This document shows, one piece after another, positions 52,052 through 61,514 of a DNA stretch of 64,000 nt. Position numbers and translations under genes: made by a program. Origin of the DNA: Parageobacillus sp. KH3-4 (GTDB lineage: Bacteria > Bacillota > Bacilli > Bacillales > Anoxybacillaceae). The stretch spans positions 2,142,001 to 2,206,000 of the forward strand of contig NZ_AP025627.1 in NCBI RefSeq assembly GCF_022846435.1, written 5' to 3'. The notes under the pieces were generated by a model. The model saw only the letters and a list, made by a program, of their open reading frames with translations, ran no database searches and was not told the DNA's origin. Each line of letters opens with the position of its first letter. Position 1 is the first letter of the stretch.

Positions 52052-52750
52052 TTATCGTTTTAGCTTGTAAATTCTTTCCGGCCTTCCAACAGAGCCGTAT
52101 AAAATGTCAGCCGTCACTTGAGAAATGGAAACGAGATATTCTAAATATCTCCTTGATGTCGTCCGGCTCGCGCCAATGAGTTTCCCAACTTCCTCCGCTG
52201 TAATGCCATCTTGATATTGTTTCACTACTGCCAGCACTTTCTCCAATGTCAATCGGTGGATTCCTTTTGGCAGTTCCTCTTCTGTATCGCCAGAGATACG
52301 TTCACGTCGAATCAACTGATCGATTTCCTCTTGTCCAATCCACTCTTTTTCTTTCATCAGCTCATGCATTTTATGATAATATTTTTTGTATTTTACCAAT
52401 GTTTCGGTAAAACGATCGAGCATAATCGGCTTGATAATATAATCAAACACTCCGCCATGCATCGCTTGTTTCAATGTATCAATCTCTCTTGCGGCCGTAA
52501 TCATAATAATATCGATATTTACAAAATGCTCGCGAATCCATTTTAAAAATTGAATCCCGTTCATATCAGGAAAATAAATGTCCAGCAGCACTAAATCAGG
52601 TTGCAGCACTTTCACAAGTTCTTTTCCTTCTTGTTCATTTGTGGCAATCCCGACCACTTCATATCCTTCCACTTTTTCGACAAAGCGGCGGTTAATTTCG
52701 GCAATGCGTTTATCATCTTCGACAATGAGCACTTGAATAGCGCATTCCAT
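52052..52750 (-). CDS. citT: Response regulator, CitT/DctR type
   Basis: A 232-residue regulator. The receiver domain has VLIVEDDKRIAEINRRF, the phospho-acceptor D57 in VLLDIYFPDMNG, and the conserved lysine in DYIIKPI. The C-terminal CitB-like helix-turn-helix reads GITAEEVGKLIGASRTTSRRYLEYL. The ATG at 52750 follows GGGGGG and lies inside the 3' end of the kinase gene, so the two are coupled. The name follows the B. subtilis citrate system; malate or another acid is possible. Confidence 0.87.
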   Translation of the reverse strand: MECAIQVLIVEDDKRIAEINRRFVEKVEGYEVVGIATNEQEGKELVKVLQPDLVLLDIYFPDMNGIQFLKWIREHFVNIDIIMITAAREIDTLKQAMHGGVFDYIIKPIMLDRFTETLVKYKKYYHKMHELMKEKEWIGQEEIDQLIRRERISGDTEEELPKGIHRLTLEKVLAVVKQYQDGITAEEVGKLIGASRTTSRRYLEYLVSISQVTADILYGSVGRPERIYKLKR

Positions 52751-54338
52751 CATAATCCCCCCGTTGCTTCGGAATGATAATGGTAAAAACGGTTCCTTTT
52801 TCTCGCTCTGATTGATAAGTAATATGCCCTCCAAGCATCTTTAACGATTTTTTTACTAAATCAAGGCCGTATCCTCTCTGTGCTTTCGCCTTAGTGGAAA
52901 ATCCCCGTTCAAATATTTGTTCAGCAATCTCCTCCTGAATCCCCATTCCGTTATCTTCCACTTCGATGATTAGATCGTCGCCAAGATCAGTTAAAAATAC
53001 GGTTACCCGCTTTTCGCCACGCCCATTGTGCAACACTGCCTCCATGGCATTATCGATAATATTGCCGATAATTGTGACAAGATGATCGCGATCTAAATGC
53101 TTTGGAATATCTTTAAAACTGCTTTGCCGATCGATATCAAATTGAATTTTCAGCTCATTGGCGCGGTTAAATTTTCCAATTAATAACCCTCCGACAATCG
53201 GGTCAGGAATTTCTTTCATCACAAAACGAACGATATCCTGCTGCATGTTTGTTTCTTTTGTAATGAGTTCCAACGCTTCTTCATAAGATTCTAGCTGAAT
53301 TAATCCAGAGATAAGATATAATTTATTGGAAAACTCGTGCGTCTGCGCCCGCAGTGCATCAGCATAGCTTTTCAGCTGGGAAAGCTCCTTTGTCAGCCGG
53401 TACAGTTCTGACTTATTGCGAAATGTCGATACTGCCCCGATGACGCTTCCTTTTTTGTCGAAAATCGGAATACGATTGGTAATTACCGTCTCTTCTCCTA
53501 AGATCATTTCGTCATCATATTCGGCTTCGCCTGTTCGAATTACTTCTAACAACCTAGAATGAGGAATAATATGCAAAATATATTTTCCTAGCACATCCTG
53601 TTCTTTTTCACACCCTAACAGCGCCATCGCCGTTTTGTTGACCATTGTAATGATTCCTTCATGATTCACGGCAATAACTCCTTCGCGAATCGCTTCCAAA
53701 ATCGCCTTTTTTTCTTGATACAATGCCCCGATTTCTTTCGGTTCCAATCCATGAATCGATTTTTTCACCGTTTTGGCAATGGCAATTGCTCCAATAATCC
53801 CTAACAATAGCGCAAGGATAGAAAATAAAAAAATTTTTGCGGTATATGACCAAACGATGTCCTCAATATCTTCCAGCAAAAAACCTACCGATACGATGCC
53901 AATCACATTTCCTTGTTCATCGAAAATCGGCGCTTTTCCGCGTATCGCCGGACCGAGCGAACCAACCGCTTCGGAAATAATCGCTTTTCCCTCAAGCACC
54001 TCATCATTATCTCCCCCGACCATCTTCTTCCCAATTCGATCCGGAAGCGGATGGGCGTAACGAATTCCTTGTTTGTTTCCCACGACAACGTACTCCGCAC
54101 CCGTTTTTCGGCGGATCATTTCTGCAAACGGCTGAATTTGTTGATGCGGGTCCGGCTTCCTAAAAGCGTCCCGAATGTGCGGCGTAGCAGCCACCGTTTC
54201 CGCTACGTTCAGCGCCCGCATTCCGATTTGTTCCTTCAACGTTGTCGCAAACATGTGCTGAAATAAAAAAGAAAGAAAAACGATGACAAACAAAAGCAAT
54301 GAGCAAATAATGATAATCAGCCGCGTTTGCAGTTTCAT
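52713..54338 (-). CDS. citS: Sensor histidine kinase, CitS/DcuS type
   Basis: A 541-residue sensor. An N-terminal membrane span, an extracellular Cache domain (residues about 35-170) ending in a second span, a cytoplasmic PAS domain (EGVIAVNHEGIITMVNKTAMALLG) and a kinase core follow. The phosphorylated histidine is H334 in RAQTHEFSNKLYLISGL, the form found in the CitA/DcuS group, and the ATP-binding motifs are IGNIIDNAMEAV and VEDNGMGI. It sits behind the Tct transporter genes, which makes a tricarboxylate the likely signal. Confidence 0.9.
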   Translation of the reverse strand: MKLQTRLIIIICSLLLFVIVFLSFLFQHMFATTLKEQIGMRALNVAETVAATPHIRDAFRKPDPHQQIQPFAEMIRRKTGAEYVVVGNKQGIRYAHPLPDRIGKKMVGGDNDEVLEGKAIISEAVGSLGPAIRGKAPIFDEQGNVIGIVSVGFLLEDIEDIVWSYTAKIFLFSILALLLGIIGAIAIAKTVKKSIHGLEPKEIGALYQEKKAILEAIREGVIAVNHEGIITMVNKTAMALLGCEKEQDVLGKYILHIIPHSRLLEVIRTGEAEYDDEMILGEETVITNRIPIFDKKGSVIGAVSTFRNKSELYRLTKELSQLKSYADALRAQTHEFSNKLYLISGLIQLESYEEALELITKETNMQQDIVRFVMKEIPDPIVGGLLIGKFNRANELKIQFDIDRQSSFKDIPKHLDRDHLVTIIGNIIDNAMEAVLHNGRGEKRVTVFLTDLGDDLIIEVEDNGMGIQEEIAEQIFERGFSTKAKAQRGYGLDLVKKSLKMLGGHITYQSEREKGTVFTIIIPKQRGDYDGMRYSSAHCRR

Positions 54339-54366
54339 TTTCCTCTCTCCTTGACGGGAAAATAGA

Positions 54367-54400
54367 GAAAGACTATCCGCCGAAAGGCAATAGTCTTTTC
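54367..54400 (-). terminator. Hairpin between tctA and the sensor kinase
   Basis: GAAAGACTAT and ATAGTCTTTTC pair around a GC-rich inner stem (GCC/GGC). It begins a few bases after the tctA stop and is followed by CTCTATTTTCCC on the minus strand. It may partly terminate messages, keeping the two-component genes below the transporter. Confidence 0.5.
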
Positions 54401-54404
54401 CTAG

Positions 54405-55931
54405 CTACATATCTTCGTTTACGATGATCGACTTTCCTTTTAATTTCATGATAAACGGTACAACAATCCACAAAAACGCCATGACAAGCAATACAAGCGA
54501 GATTGGTTTTTCGAAAAATACCATAAAATCGCCGTTCGACGAAGTAAGCGCTCTTCTCATGTTATTTTCAATCATTGGACCAAGCACAAGCCCTAATACA
54601 AGCGGGGCGAGTGGAAAATCATGCTCCGCAAGCAAATAACCTAACACGCCAAACCCAATGAGTAAAAACACATCAAATGTTGTCACTTGCACCGCATACA
54701 CGCCAAAAACAGAAATCGCAATAATAAGCGGCAGCAAGTACTTAGTCGGCGTTTCAATGATTTTCGCAAATATCTTGACAAGCGGCATGTTTAAAATCAG
54801 CAACATCACATTGCCGATAAACATGCTGGCAATGAGCCCCCAAGCGACATCCGGATGTTCGTCGAAAAGGAGCGGGCCAGGCTGGACGTTATACATAATT
54901 AATGCGCCCATTAAAATCGCCGTCGTCCCCGAGCCAGGGATTCCGAGCGTCAACATTGGGATCATCGCCCCTCCTGAAGCGGCATTGTTCGCTGATTCCG
55001 GCGCCGCCACGCCGGCAATCGTTCCTTTTCCGAATTTCTCAGGTGTTTTGCTTAATTTCTTTTCCATGATATAAGAGAAAAACGAGGCAAGCGTTGCCCC
55101 CGCACCCGGCAATACGCCAACAAAAAAACCTAGCAGCGATCCGCGCGCAATTGGTCCCGCGCTTTCTTTCAGCTCTGCTTTCGACGGAAGGACACGGCCA
55201 ATTTTTGCGATTTCGCCGTCATTTTTCTCTTTATGAAGAATGGCTTTGAATACTTCTCCTAAGGCAAACAAACCGACCGCCACCGTTAAAAATTCCAAGC
55301 CGCCGTATAAGAAAGAGATATTATACGTAAACCGCGCTACGCCTGATACGCTGTCAAGCCCAATCGTCGAAAGCAGCAAGCCGAAAACGGTCATCATCCA
55401 CGCTTTTGTCATCGAGTTCCCCGCTAATCCGCTCACAGCCGCCAATCCGAGAATCATCAGCGAAAAGTATTCCGCCGGGCCGAATTTCAACGCTAAATTG
55501 GAAAGTGGCTCTGCCAACAGCACGAGGGCAATTAAGGAAACAATCCCTGCAACAAACGAACCGATTGCTGCAATCGCTAAGGCTGCCCCCGCCCTTCCCT
55601 GCTTTGCCATTTGATATCCGTCCAATGTCGTAACAACAGAGGAAGACTCTCCAGGCGTATTTAACAAAATGGACGTCGTCGAGCCGCCATACATTGCCCC
55701 GTAATAGACGCCGGCAAGCAAAATAATCGAACTGGTCGCCGCTTGGGCTGGGTCAAGCCCAGATGTCATCGAAGCGGTTACAGGAATTAACAGCGCTACC
55801 CCGCTCATCGGGCCAATCCCTGGCAGCACTCCTACAGCCGTACCGATCAGCACGCCAAGAAAAGCGAAAAACAGATTATGCGGCTGCAGCGCTGTTTGGA
55901 AGCCATTAATTAAAAATGTCAGTGCATCCAT
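54405..55931 (-). CDS. tctA: Tripartite tricarboxylate transporter, large subunit TctA
   Basis: A 508-residue membrane protein with about twelve spans. GTAVGVLPGIGPMSGVALLIP and GVLPGAGATLASFFSYIMEKKLS are the duplicated family motifs, and GAMYGGSTTSILLNTPGESSSVVTTLDGYQ is the TctA signature. It ends 66 bp before the sensor kinase gene and starts 15 bp after tctB. Confidence 0.93.
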   Translation of the reverse strand: MDALTFLINGFQTALQPHNLFFAFLGVLIGTAVGVLPGIGPMSGVALLIPVTASMTSGLDPAQAATSSIILLAGVYYGAMYGGSTTSILLNTPGESSSVVTTLDGYQMAKQGRAGAALAIAAIGSFVAGIVSLIALVLLAEPLSNLALKFGPAEYFSLMILGLAAVSGLAGNSMTKAWMMTVFGLLLSTIGLDSVSGVARFTYNISFLYGGLEFLTVAVGLFALGEVFKAILHKEKNDGEIAKIGRVLPSKAELKESAGPIARGSLLGFFVGVLPGAGATLASFFSYIMEKKLSKTPEKFGKGTIAGVAAPESANNAASGGAMIPMLTLGIPGSGTTAILMGALIMYNVQPGPLLFDEHPDVAWGLIASMFIGNVMLLILNMPLVKIFAKIIETPTKYLLPLIIAISVFGVYAVQVTTFDVFLLIGFGVLGYLLAEHDFPLAPLVLGLVLGPMIENNMRRALTSSNGDFMVFFEKPISLVLLVMAFLWIVVPFIMKLKGKSIIVNEDM

Positions 55932-55946
55932 ACTTTCCTTCCTCCT

Positions 55947-56402
55947 TTACTGCAACCAAATCGGCCAGCTAGGCAGCGTTCCTTGCAACAGCTTGGCGTA
56001 TAGCACGTACACCCCAAGCGAAAAACAAGCGGCAAGCAACGCCGATTTCCACAGCGCACCTTTTTCCATTGTCTGAAATCCAACAACAAGGAATGCGAAA
56101 GTGGTAATCACATAGCCGATCGTTTCTAATAAAGCAGCATAGAGAATAGCGGCAAGCAAAATGATGAAAAATTTTTTATATTGCAGCGGCTGCTTTTGGC
56201 TTCCTGAATGTGCATATCTTGTCGTTTCGAATAGCAGCTTAATGCTCAATAGCGCAAGAATAAGTCCTAGCAAAAACGGAAACACGTTTGGTCCAACGGC
56301 ACTCCCATACGCGCTCTTTGAGATTCGCAGACTTTCCACCATAAACAAGAAGCCAACGGCTAAAAAGGCGACGGCAGCAATGCGATCAAACGTTTTGCTC
56401 AC
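55947..56402 (-). CDS. tctB: Tripartite tricarboxylate transporter, small subunit TctB
   Basis: A 151-residue membrane protein with four predicted spans and the PNVFPFLLGLILALLSIKLL segment usual in TctB. It acts with TctA in the membrane. It lies between tctC and tctA. Confidence 0.88.
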   Translation of the reverse strand: MSKTFDRIAAVAFLAVGFLFMVESLRISKSAYGSAVGPNVFPFLLGLILALLSIKLLFETTRYAHSGSQKQPLQYKKFFIILLAAILYAALLETIGYVITTFAFLVVGFQTMEKGALWKSALLAACFSLGVYVLYAKLLQGTLPSWPIWLQ

Positions 56403-56457
56403 TCCCGTACCTCCATTCTTGTTATAAAGATGGGGAAGAATTCTCTTTCCTGTTCGC

Positions 56458-57465
56458 TTACTTATGCATTCCGAGCGATTTTAACATGTCGCTAATGAGT
56501 TGTTCTTGCTCTTGCAAAAATTTTGTAAATTCTTCCGAACTTCTATATTCTGCTTCCCATCCTTGCTTTTTCAGCTCCTCTTTCCATTTTTCATGCTCGG
56601 ATAATTTTTTGAATGCATTATCCCAAAACTTTTTCGCATCGTCAGACATTTGTTTTGGACCAAAGACGCCGCGCCAAATCGTAAATTCCGCGTCAATGCC
56701 AAGCTCTTTCATCGTCGGCACGTCTTTCAAAACACCGCCAAGACGCTCCGGCGCAGAAACAGCAAGCACCCGCACTTTTCCTGCTTTTACATATTCCCCG
56801 ACAGAAGAAACGTCCGTTGCAATGACATCAGCATTCCCGCCAAGCAGCGCCGCCATTGCTTCCCCGCCGCCGTCGTACGACACGTATTTCACTGTTTTCG
56901 GATCAATACCAGATTTATAGATAGGAAGAATCGCAACTAAATGATCCATCGACCCTGGCGCAGATCCACCGGCCACCGTCACCGACTTCGGCTTTTGCTT
57001 AATCGCATCCAATAATTGAGACAATGACTGAAATTTTGAATCCGATCTGACCACGATCGCTCCAAAATCTTTGGTTAGCTGGGCAAGCGGTGTTGTATCT
57101 TTATAACCGAATGGGCTGTTTCCTTCCGCTTTTAAGTTGTTAATAATGATCGGCGGAGAATTGACAAATAGTTTATAGTCGTTATTTTTATCTTGTGTCG
57201 CGTATTCCGCCATAAACACGGCTCCACCTCCGCCCGGTCTATTCTCCACTGTCATCGTCTGTTTGACTAAACCAGTTTTACTTAATACTTTCGTAATCGC
57301 CCTAGCTGTCAAATCCCAGCCTCCCCCAGCTCCTGAAGGAGCAACAAACACAATCGGCTTTGTTGGATAATTTGCTTGTTTGTTAGACAGCTTTGTCGTC
57401 GCAGTGCAAGCTGCCAACACCAACAAGAGTCCCCCTATAATCAACAAACTCCACCGCTTTTTCAT
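56458..57465 (-). CDS. tctC: Tripartite tricarboxylate transporter, binding lipoprotein TctC
   Basis: A 335-residue Bug-family binding protein. The start MKKRWSLLIIGG at 57465 follows GGGAGG; 34 upstream in-frame codons are ignored. The lipobox LAAC gives C20 as the lipid anchor. YPTKPIVFVAPSGAGGGWDLTAR and VENRPGGGGAVFMAEYA are the substrate-loop motifs. In B. subtilis the related YflP gene also adjoins citS-citT-citM, which supports a citrate-like substrate. Confidence 0.92.
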   Translation of the reverse strand: MKKRWSLLIIGGLLLVLAACTATTKLSNKQANYPTKPIVFVAPSGAGGGWDLTARAITKVLSKTGLVKQTMTVENRPGGGGAVFMAEYATQDKNNDYKLFVNSPPIIINNLKAEGNSPFGYKDTTPLAQLTKDFGAIVVRSDSKFQSLSQLLDAIKQKPKSVTVAGGSAPGSMDHLVAILPIYKSGIDPKTVKYVSYDGGGEAMAALLGGNADVIATDVSSVGEYVKAGKVRVLAVSAPERLGGVLKDVPTMKELGIDAEFTIWRGVFGPKQMSDDAKKFWDNAFKKLSEHEKWKEELKKQGWEAEYRSSEEFTKFLQEQEQLISDMLKSLGMHK

Positions 57466-57485
57466 TGCACCTGTCCTCCCATTTT

Positions 57486-57499
57486 TGATAGCGTTTACA
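57486..57499. promoter_or_regulatory. cre site downstream of the tctC promoter
   Basis: TGATAGCGTTTACA fits the CcpA consensus TGWNANCGNTNWCA at every position. It lies about 6-19 bp after the predicted start point, where CcpA would block elongation. Confidence 0.75.
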
Positions 57500-57511
57500 T
57501 TTTCAGAGGTA

Positions 57512-57517
57512 ATTATA
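57512..57517 (-). promoter_or_regulatory. -10 element of the tctC promoter
   Basis: TATAAT on the minus strand with no good -35 element 17 bp upstream, as expected for a promoter that needs an activator such as the CitT-like regulator. Confidence 0.5.
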
Positions 57518-57585
57518 GCAGCAATTTTCTGAATAATGTTTTTTTGGAAATAAAAATAATTATGCACATTTTGTTCATGAAAAAA

Positions 57586-57619
57586 AACCTGTCCCCGCCA
57601 AAATTGCAGCGGACAGGTT
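57586..57619 (-). terminator. Terminator of the mannitol operon
   Basis: AACCTGTCC and GGACAGGTT form a 9-bp stem extended by inner GC pairs. On the minus strand TTTTTTT follows. It lies 20 bp after the mtlD stop. Confidence 0.8.
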
Positions 57620-57638
57620 AAACGCTTACTTACTTAAT

Positions 57639-58787
57639 TTAGAGAAGCTGTATTTGATTTTTTATAGCCACCACAAGAGGATGATCTTTTTCTAATTGTG
57701 AATATTGGAATAAAGCTTCTTCTACTCCTGATTTTTGAATAGTTTGTTGTAATGCGACAGCTTCCTTGTCGTTCTCATAATCAAACAACAATAACGCGGC
57801 AATTCCTTTGACTAAACCACGTGGTACTTGGCCGAACAAATCATAATATTGAACAGCCGGTCCGATAAGGCGATCATTCGCTCCAAGCTTGCGGATTGGA
57901 GAACGAGCAACCCGGACTACTTCATCAGAAATAGAAGGATTCATAAAGCGTTGAATGATTTTTTGAATATAGGATTCATGTTCGCTCTCATTCCATCCAT
58001 ATTTCTTTACTAACACCGCACCAGATTCATGAAGCGCTTTTTCCACATCCGAACGTATCTCGTCATCATTCATCGCTTCTTGTATCGTTTGTAATTTTTT
58101 GTAGTATCCTAAATAGCTGGCAATCGCATGCCCGGTATTTACAGTAAAAAGCTTGCGCTCAATATAAGGCTGTAAATCATCGACAAAATGAGCTCCTTGA
58201 ATTGACGGAATACCGCCGATGATATTTCGTTTCTCGATCACCCATTCAAAAAACGGCTCAACCACAACGGAAAGAGGCTCGGCGTGTTTTTGATTCGGAA
58301 CGATACGGTCTACCGCACAATTCAAAAAACCGCAGTACTTTTCAAACAACGGTTTATCTGCTTCGGAAATCATAGCAAAGACATGGCTCTTTAACACATC
58401 ACTTCCACCGATCATATTTTCACAAGCAATAATATGAAGCGGTGTTTGATTTATCGCCACCCTCTTTTGTAATCCCTCAGCAAGAATCGTGGCGATTGCT
58501 GGCAAAATATGCGGTCCAACCGCCGTTGTAACAAGATGGGCCTTTGTGATATAATCAATGACCTTTTCGCGTTCCGTCTGGCTATTAACGGCAGAAACGT
58601 TGCGAATCAGCTGCTCTTGTTTATTTTCATCAGCAATGATCACTCGATACTCTTGTTTTTCTTTTAATAAACGGACCACTTCATCATTAATATCTACAAA
58701 TATGACTTCATAGCCCGATTGAGAAAGCAAACTCCCGATAAATCCTCTCCCAATATTTCCTGCTCCGAAATGAACCGCTAACATCAT
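57639..58787 (-). CDS. mtlD: Mannitol-1-phosphate 5-dehydrogenase
   Basis: A 382-residue NAD-dependent enzyme that oxidises mannitol 1-phosphate to fructose 6-phosphate. The N terminus [19 protein letters not shown] is the NAD-binding motif, and [14 protein letters not shown] carries the conserved active-site region. Its ATG shares one base with the mtlF stop codon (TAATG). Confidence 0.95.
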   Translation of the reverse strand: MMLAVHFGAGNIGRGFIGSLLSQSGYEVIFVDINDEVVRLLKEKQEYRVIIADENKQEQLIRNVSAVNSQTEREKVIDYITKAHLVTTAVGPHILPAIATILAEGLQKRVAINQTPLHIIACENMIGGSDVLKSHVFAMISEADKPLFEKYCGFLNCAVDRIVPNQKHAEPLSVVVEPFFEWVIEKRNIIGGIPSIQGAHFVDDLQPYIERKLFTVNTGHAIASYLGYYKKLQTIQEAMNDDEIRSDVEKALHESGAVLVKKYGWNESEHESYIQKIIQRFMNPSISDEVVRVARSPIRKLGANDRLIGPAVQYYDLFGQVPRGLVKGIAALLLFDYENDKEAVALQQTIQKSGVEEALFQYSQLEKDHPLVVAIKNQIQLL

Positions 58788-59230
58788 TAATTCACCTCGT
58801 TTAGAAGGCGAAGAATCTCTTCTTCTGTCGCCGCTTTAATCATTGTCTCTACATTTTCCATTTCCGAACAAACAATAGCGATTTTTGAAAGAATATCCAA
58901 ATGCTCATTATTCTTTCCAGCGATTCCAATCAATAGTTTTGCAATATTGCCATCCCCGAAATCAACGCCATCAGGGATTTGGACAATCGAAATACCAGAA
59001 TGTTTGACAAATTGTTTCGCATCCTCTGTACCGTGTGGAATAGCGACAAAATTCCCCATATATGTGGATGTTAACGCTTCCCGCTCAAACATTTTGTCAA
59101 TATAAGCATCTTCCACATAACCGTGATGGACCAAAATTTGACCTGCTAAACGAATAGCTTCCGTTTTATTTTCCACTCGTGCACGCAATACAATATTTTC
59201 TTTCTGTAAAATTGGCATTGACAATGTCAT
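58787..59230 (-). CDS. mtlF: Mannitol PTS enzyme IIA
   Basis: A 147-residue phosphocarrier. The phosphorylated histidine is H66 in [11 protein letters not shown]. It passes phosphate from HPr to the IIB domain of MtlA. Its start overlaps the mtlR stop in an ATGA arrangement, so translation is coupled. Confidence 0.94.
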   Translation of the reverse strand: MTLSMPILQKENIVLRARVENKTEAIRLAGQILVHHGYVEDAYIDKMFEREALTSTYMGNFVAIPHGTEDAKQFVKHSGISIVQIPDGVDFGDGNIAKLLIGIAGKNNEHLDILSKIAIVCSEMENVETMIKAATEEEILRLLNEVN

Positions 59231-61323
59231 TCACTCCTTACGTTGTTATTAAAGATAGTCATAAAAAATTTCTCTAAATGATGGCTTAAAAACGAATGCA
59301 CCTGTTCGCGATCCCCTTTTGCGAATAATGCTATGCTATCTTCATCTTTAATGACTAATGTGCTGATATGGCTTAATACGGACAGCGTTTCTTGACTAGC
59401 TGAATCGGGCGCTAGCAGCAGCAAAATGGTATTCACATCCACCGGCTGATCGTGCATTCCTTTGACTGTTTGGCATTTCGTCAACCTATAAATTGTGAAA
59501 GATGGAAAAAGCACCGCAGGGCTTCGAGCATGGTACAAAACAAGCGGCGTTTCCGGTATTCCCAATCCTCCTAGTCTTTCTCTCCGCAACAATTCTGCAA
59601 GAACTTTCCCAGAATCGCGAATGATTCCTTTTTGCCATAGCTGATGACACGCTTCCGCTAATACTTCTTTAATGGAATGGCTATTTACTTGTTGTAATGA
59701 AAACCCTTCCAAAATACGGAAAATCGTTTCGCTCGTTTTTTGAATGGAAGCCATTTTCTTGATCACATCATTAGATTTTTCTGCCGCGTCATCTACGTCT
59801 TCTTTGCAGGAAACCGCATTTCTGTTTTTTAAAAACTGTTTAATCGACGTAACCTCTTCTTCCTGCAGCATTGGACTGACAACAAAATATGGCTGTGCCA
59901 AGCCATCGATCGGGACGGTCGAAACGACCAAGTCGTATCGCGTTACATCCTTGTTTCTCAATTCAAAAACAGAGATCTGTTCCATGTGTACAATATCGGG
60001 AATTTCTTTTTTCAATCTTGTTGCTAATATTTTTGCCGTCCCGATCCCGCTCGAACAGATCACCAACGCACGCAATCCTTTCTTTTTCCTTAATAACGCC
60101 GCCGCAAAGTGGAGAACTAAATAACCAATTTCCTCCTGTGGAACGCTTACATCCGGAAATACTTGTTTCACTCCTTTTTCTAATACCGCAAAAAGTTCTG
60201 GATAATCTTGCACAATTTTTTCCAAAAGTGGATTGGCAATCCCCATGTTATGCTGGATGCGATAAAGCGCTGGTTTTAAATGGATAACTAAATCTTCGTA
60301 TAACGTATAATCGTTCGCGATATCTACATGCAGTTCAGCGCTGACAAACCGAATTAACTCTTGCGCCTTGATGCCTACTTCCAAACTTGCCTCTTCTAGC
60401 ATATAACCTTGGCGGTCGCGAAGTTTCGCTCCCATTAAATGCATCGTAATATAACCGATTTCTTCCATTGGAATCGTGATGCGAAAAGCTCGTTCTAACG
60501 ACCGCGCAATTTTTTCTGCGGTTTTGTATTCTTTGGTTGTCTGAATGGTTTCTAAATATCGCTGTTCAAAATTAATCGATTCCCCTTGGCTGATCCGCTC
60601 TATTGCTAAAGCAAGGTGGACCACCAGCGCAATATACGAACTGTCGGCAATCGTAAACGGAAGCTCTTCCTTGATCTGTTCAATTTGTTGTTCAATGATG
60701 ACTAATTTTTTCTTATCAACTAGCCCGAGAAGTTTTTCTGTAACCGTATTCAATGTATTGCTGGACTTTTTTTGAATAGATTCTTTCATTAACGAAAGAA
60801 ACTCATGTTCATCCACATGACGAAATAGTAGTTCACTTATCATTCTCCGCTTTGCAGACTCAGATCCAGTAATTTCTACTCCATATCCTCTTCTTCGGAT
60901 TAAGGAAAGTTCATATTTTCCTATCATTTGATCGATTTTATCTAAATCATGACTAATGGTTGCGACGGTAACATTGAGGTCGTTTGCAAGCGATAATAGC
61001 TTGACGGGCTCCGTTGCTTCCAGCAAAGCAATCAGAATGATCACTTGGCGTTCCTCTGGTGTATATTCCTTATGAGATAAATGAAATAGATGAAGCGCCA
61101 GCTCTTTTTTCTTTTCTGCCTCCCCAATAACGCGAATGCCGACCCCCGCTTTTTTGACAAGCCGCAGACGATAATCTTTTAAAATATGCTCAATCCCTTT
61201 TAAATCCCGATGGATGGTACGGTTGCTGACATCTAGTTGCTGGGCAAGTTCTCCTACCGTCATTCCTTCGTCATTAGACAACAAAATATCTAGTATTTTT
61301 CGCTCCCGTGCGGATATATACAT
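59227..61323 (-). CDS. mtlR: Mannitol operon activator MtlR
   Basis: A 698-residue PTS-controlled activator. Domain order: DeoR-type helix-turn-helix (TVGELAQQLDVSNRTIHRDL), a second helix-turn-helix, two PRD domains (about 190-400), an EIIB-like domain with C423 (ALVICSSGIGTAK) and an EIIA-like domain with H598 (LVLYHARSP). Phosphorylation of PRD2 activates, while phosphorylation of the EIIB- and EIIA-like sites inhibits, in characterised Bacillus MtlR proteins. Its place between mtlA and mtlF matches the G. stearothermophilus operon. Confidence 0.93.
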   Translation of the reverse strand: MYISARERKILDILLSNDEGMTVGELAQQLDVSNRTIHRDLKGIEHILKDYRLRLVKKAGVGIRVIGEAEKKKELALHLFHLSHKEYTPEERQVIILIALLEATEPVKLLSLANDLNVTVATISHDLDKIDQMIGKYELSLIRRRGYGVEITGSESAKRRMISELLFRHVDEHEFLSLMKESIQKKSSNTLNTVTEKLLGLVDKKKLVIIEQQIEQIKEELPFTIADSSYIALVVHLALAIERISQGESINFEQRYLETIQTTKEYKTAEKIARSLERAFRITIPMEEIGYITMHLMGAKLRDRQGYMLEEASLEVGIKAQELIRFVSAELHVDIANDYTLYEDLVIHLKPALYRIQHNMGIANPLLEKIVQDYPELFAVLEKGVKQVFPDVSVPQEEIGYLVLHFAAALLRKKKGLRALVICSSGIGTAKILATRLKKEIPDIVHMEQISVFELRNKDVTRYDLVVSTVPIDGLAQPYFVVSPMLQEEEVTSIKQFLKNRNAVSCKEDVDDAAEKSNDVIKKMASIQKTSETIFRILEGFSLQQVNSHSIKEVLAEACHQLWQKGIIRDSGKVLAELLRRERLGGLGIPETPLVLYHARSPAVLFPSFTIYRLTKCQTVKGMHDQPVDVNTILLLLAPDSASQETLSVLSHISTLVIKDEDSIALFAKGDREQVHSFLSHHLEKFFMTIFNNNVRSE

Positions 61324-61456
61324 CGCCCTTCACCCCCCATCTTGCGCAACCATTGTTGACATGATTTAGAAAATAAATAACCTGTTCAATAAAAATTTTA
61401 AGTCCCTATCCTTTTTGCTACAATAAATAGATATTGCTTTTTCGTCACCTTTATTG

Positions 61457-61470
61457 TTGCCATTTTTTAA
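61457..61470 (-). promoter_or_regulatory. Candidate MtlR site upstream of mtlR
   Basis: TTGCCATTTTTTAA is identical at 14 of 14 bases to a sequence at 63029-63042 upstream of mtlA. The surrounding bases are also alike (TTATT before, AATA after). The shared element is probably bound by MtlR. Confidence 0.5.
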
Positions 61471-61488
61471 AAATACATTCTTGCGAAA

Positions 61489-61514
61489 AAAGGGCAAGCA
61501 AGCGCTTACCCTTT
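61489..61514 (-). terminator. Terminator overlapping the end of mtlA
   Basis: AAAGGGtAAGCG and CTTgCCCTTT form an imperfect stem of about 12 bp, and TTTTTTCG follows on the minus strand. It covers the mtlA stop codon, so mtlRFD may be expressed less than mtlA or from their own promoter. Confidence 0.6.
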
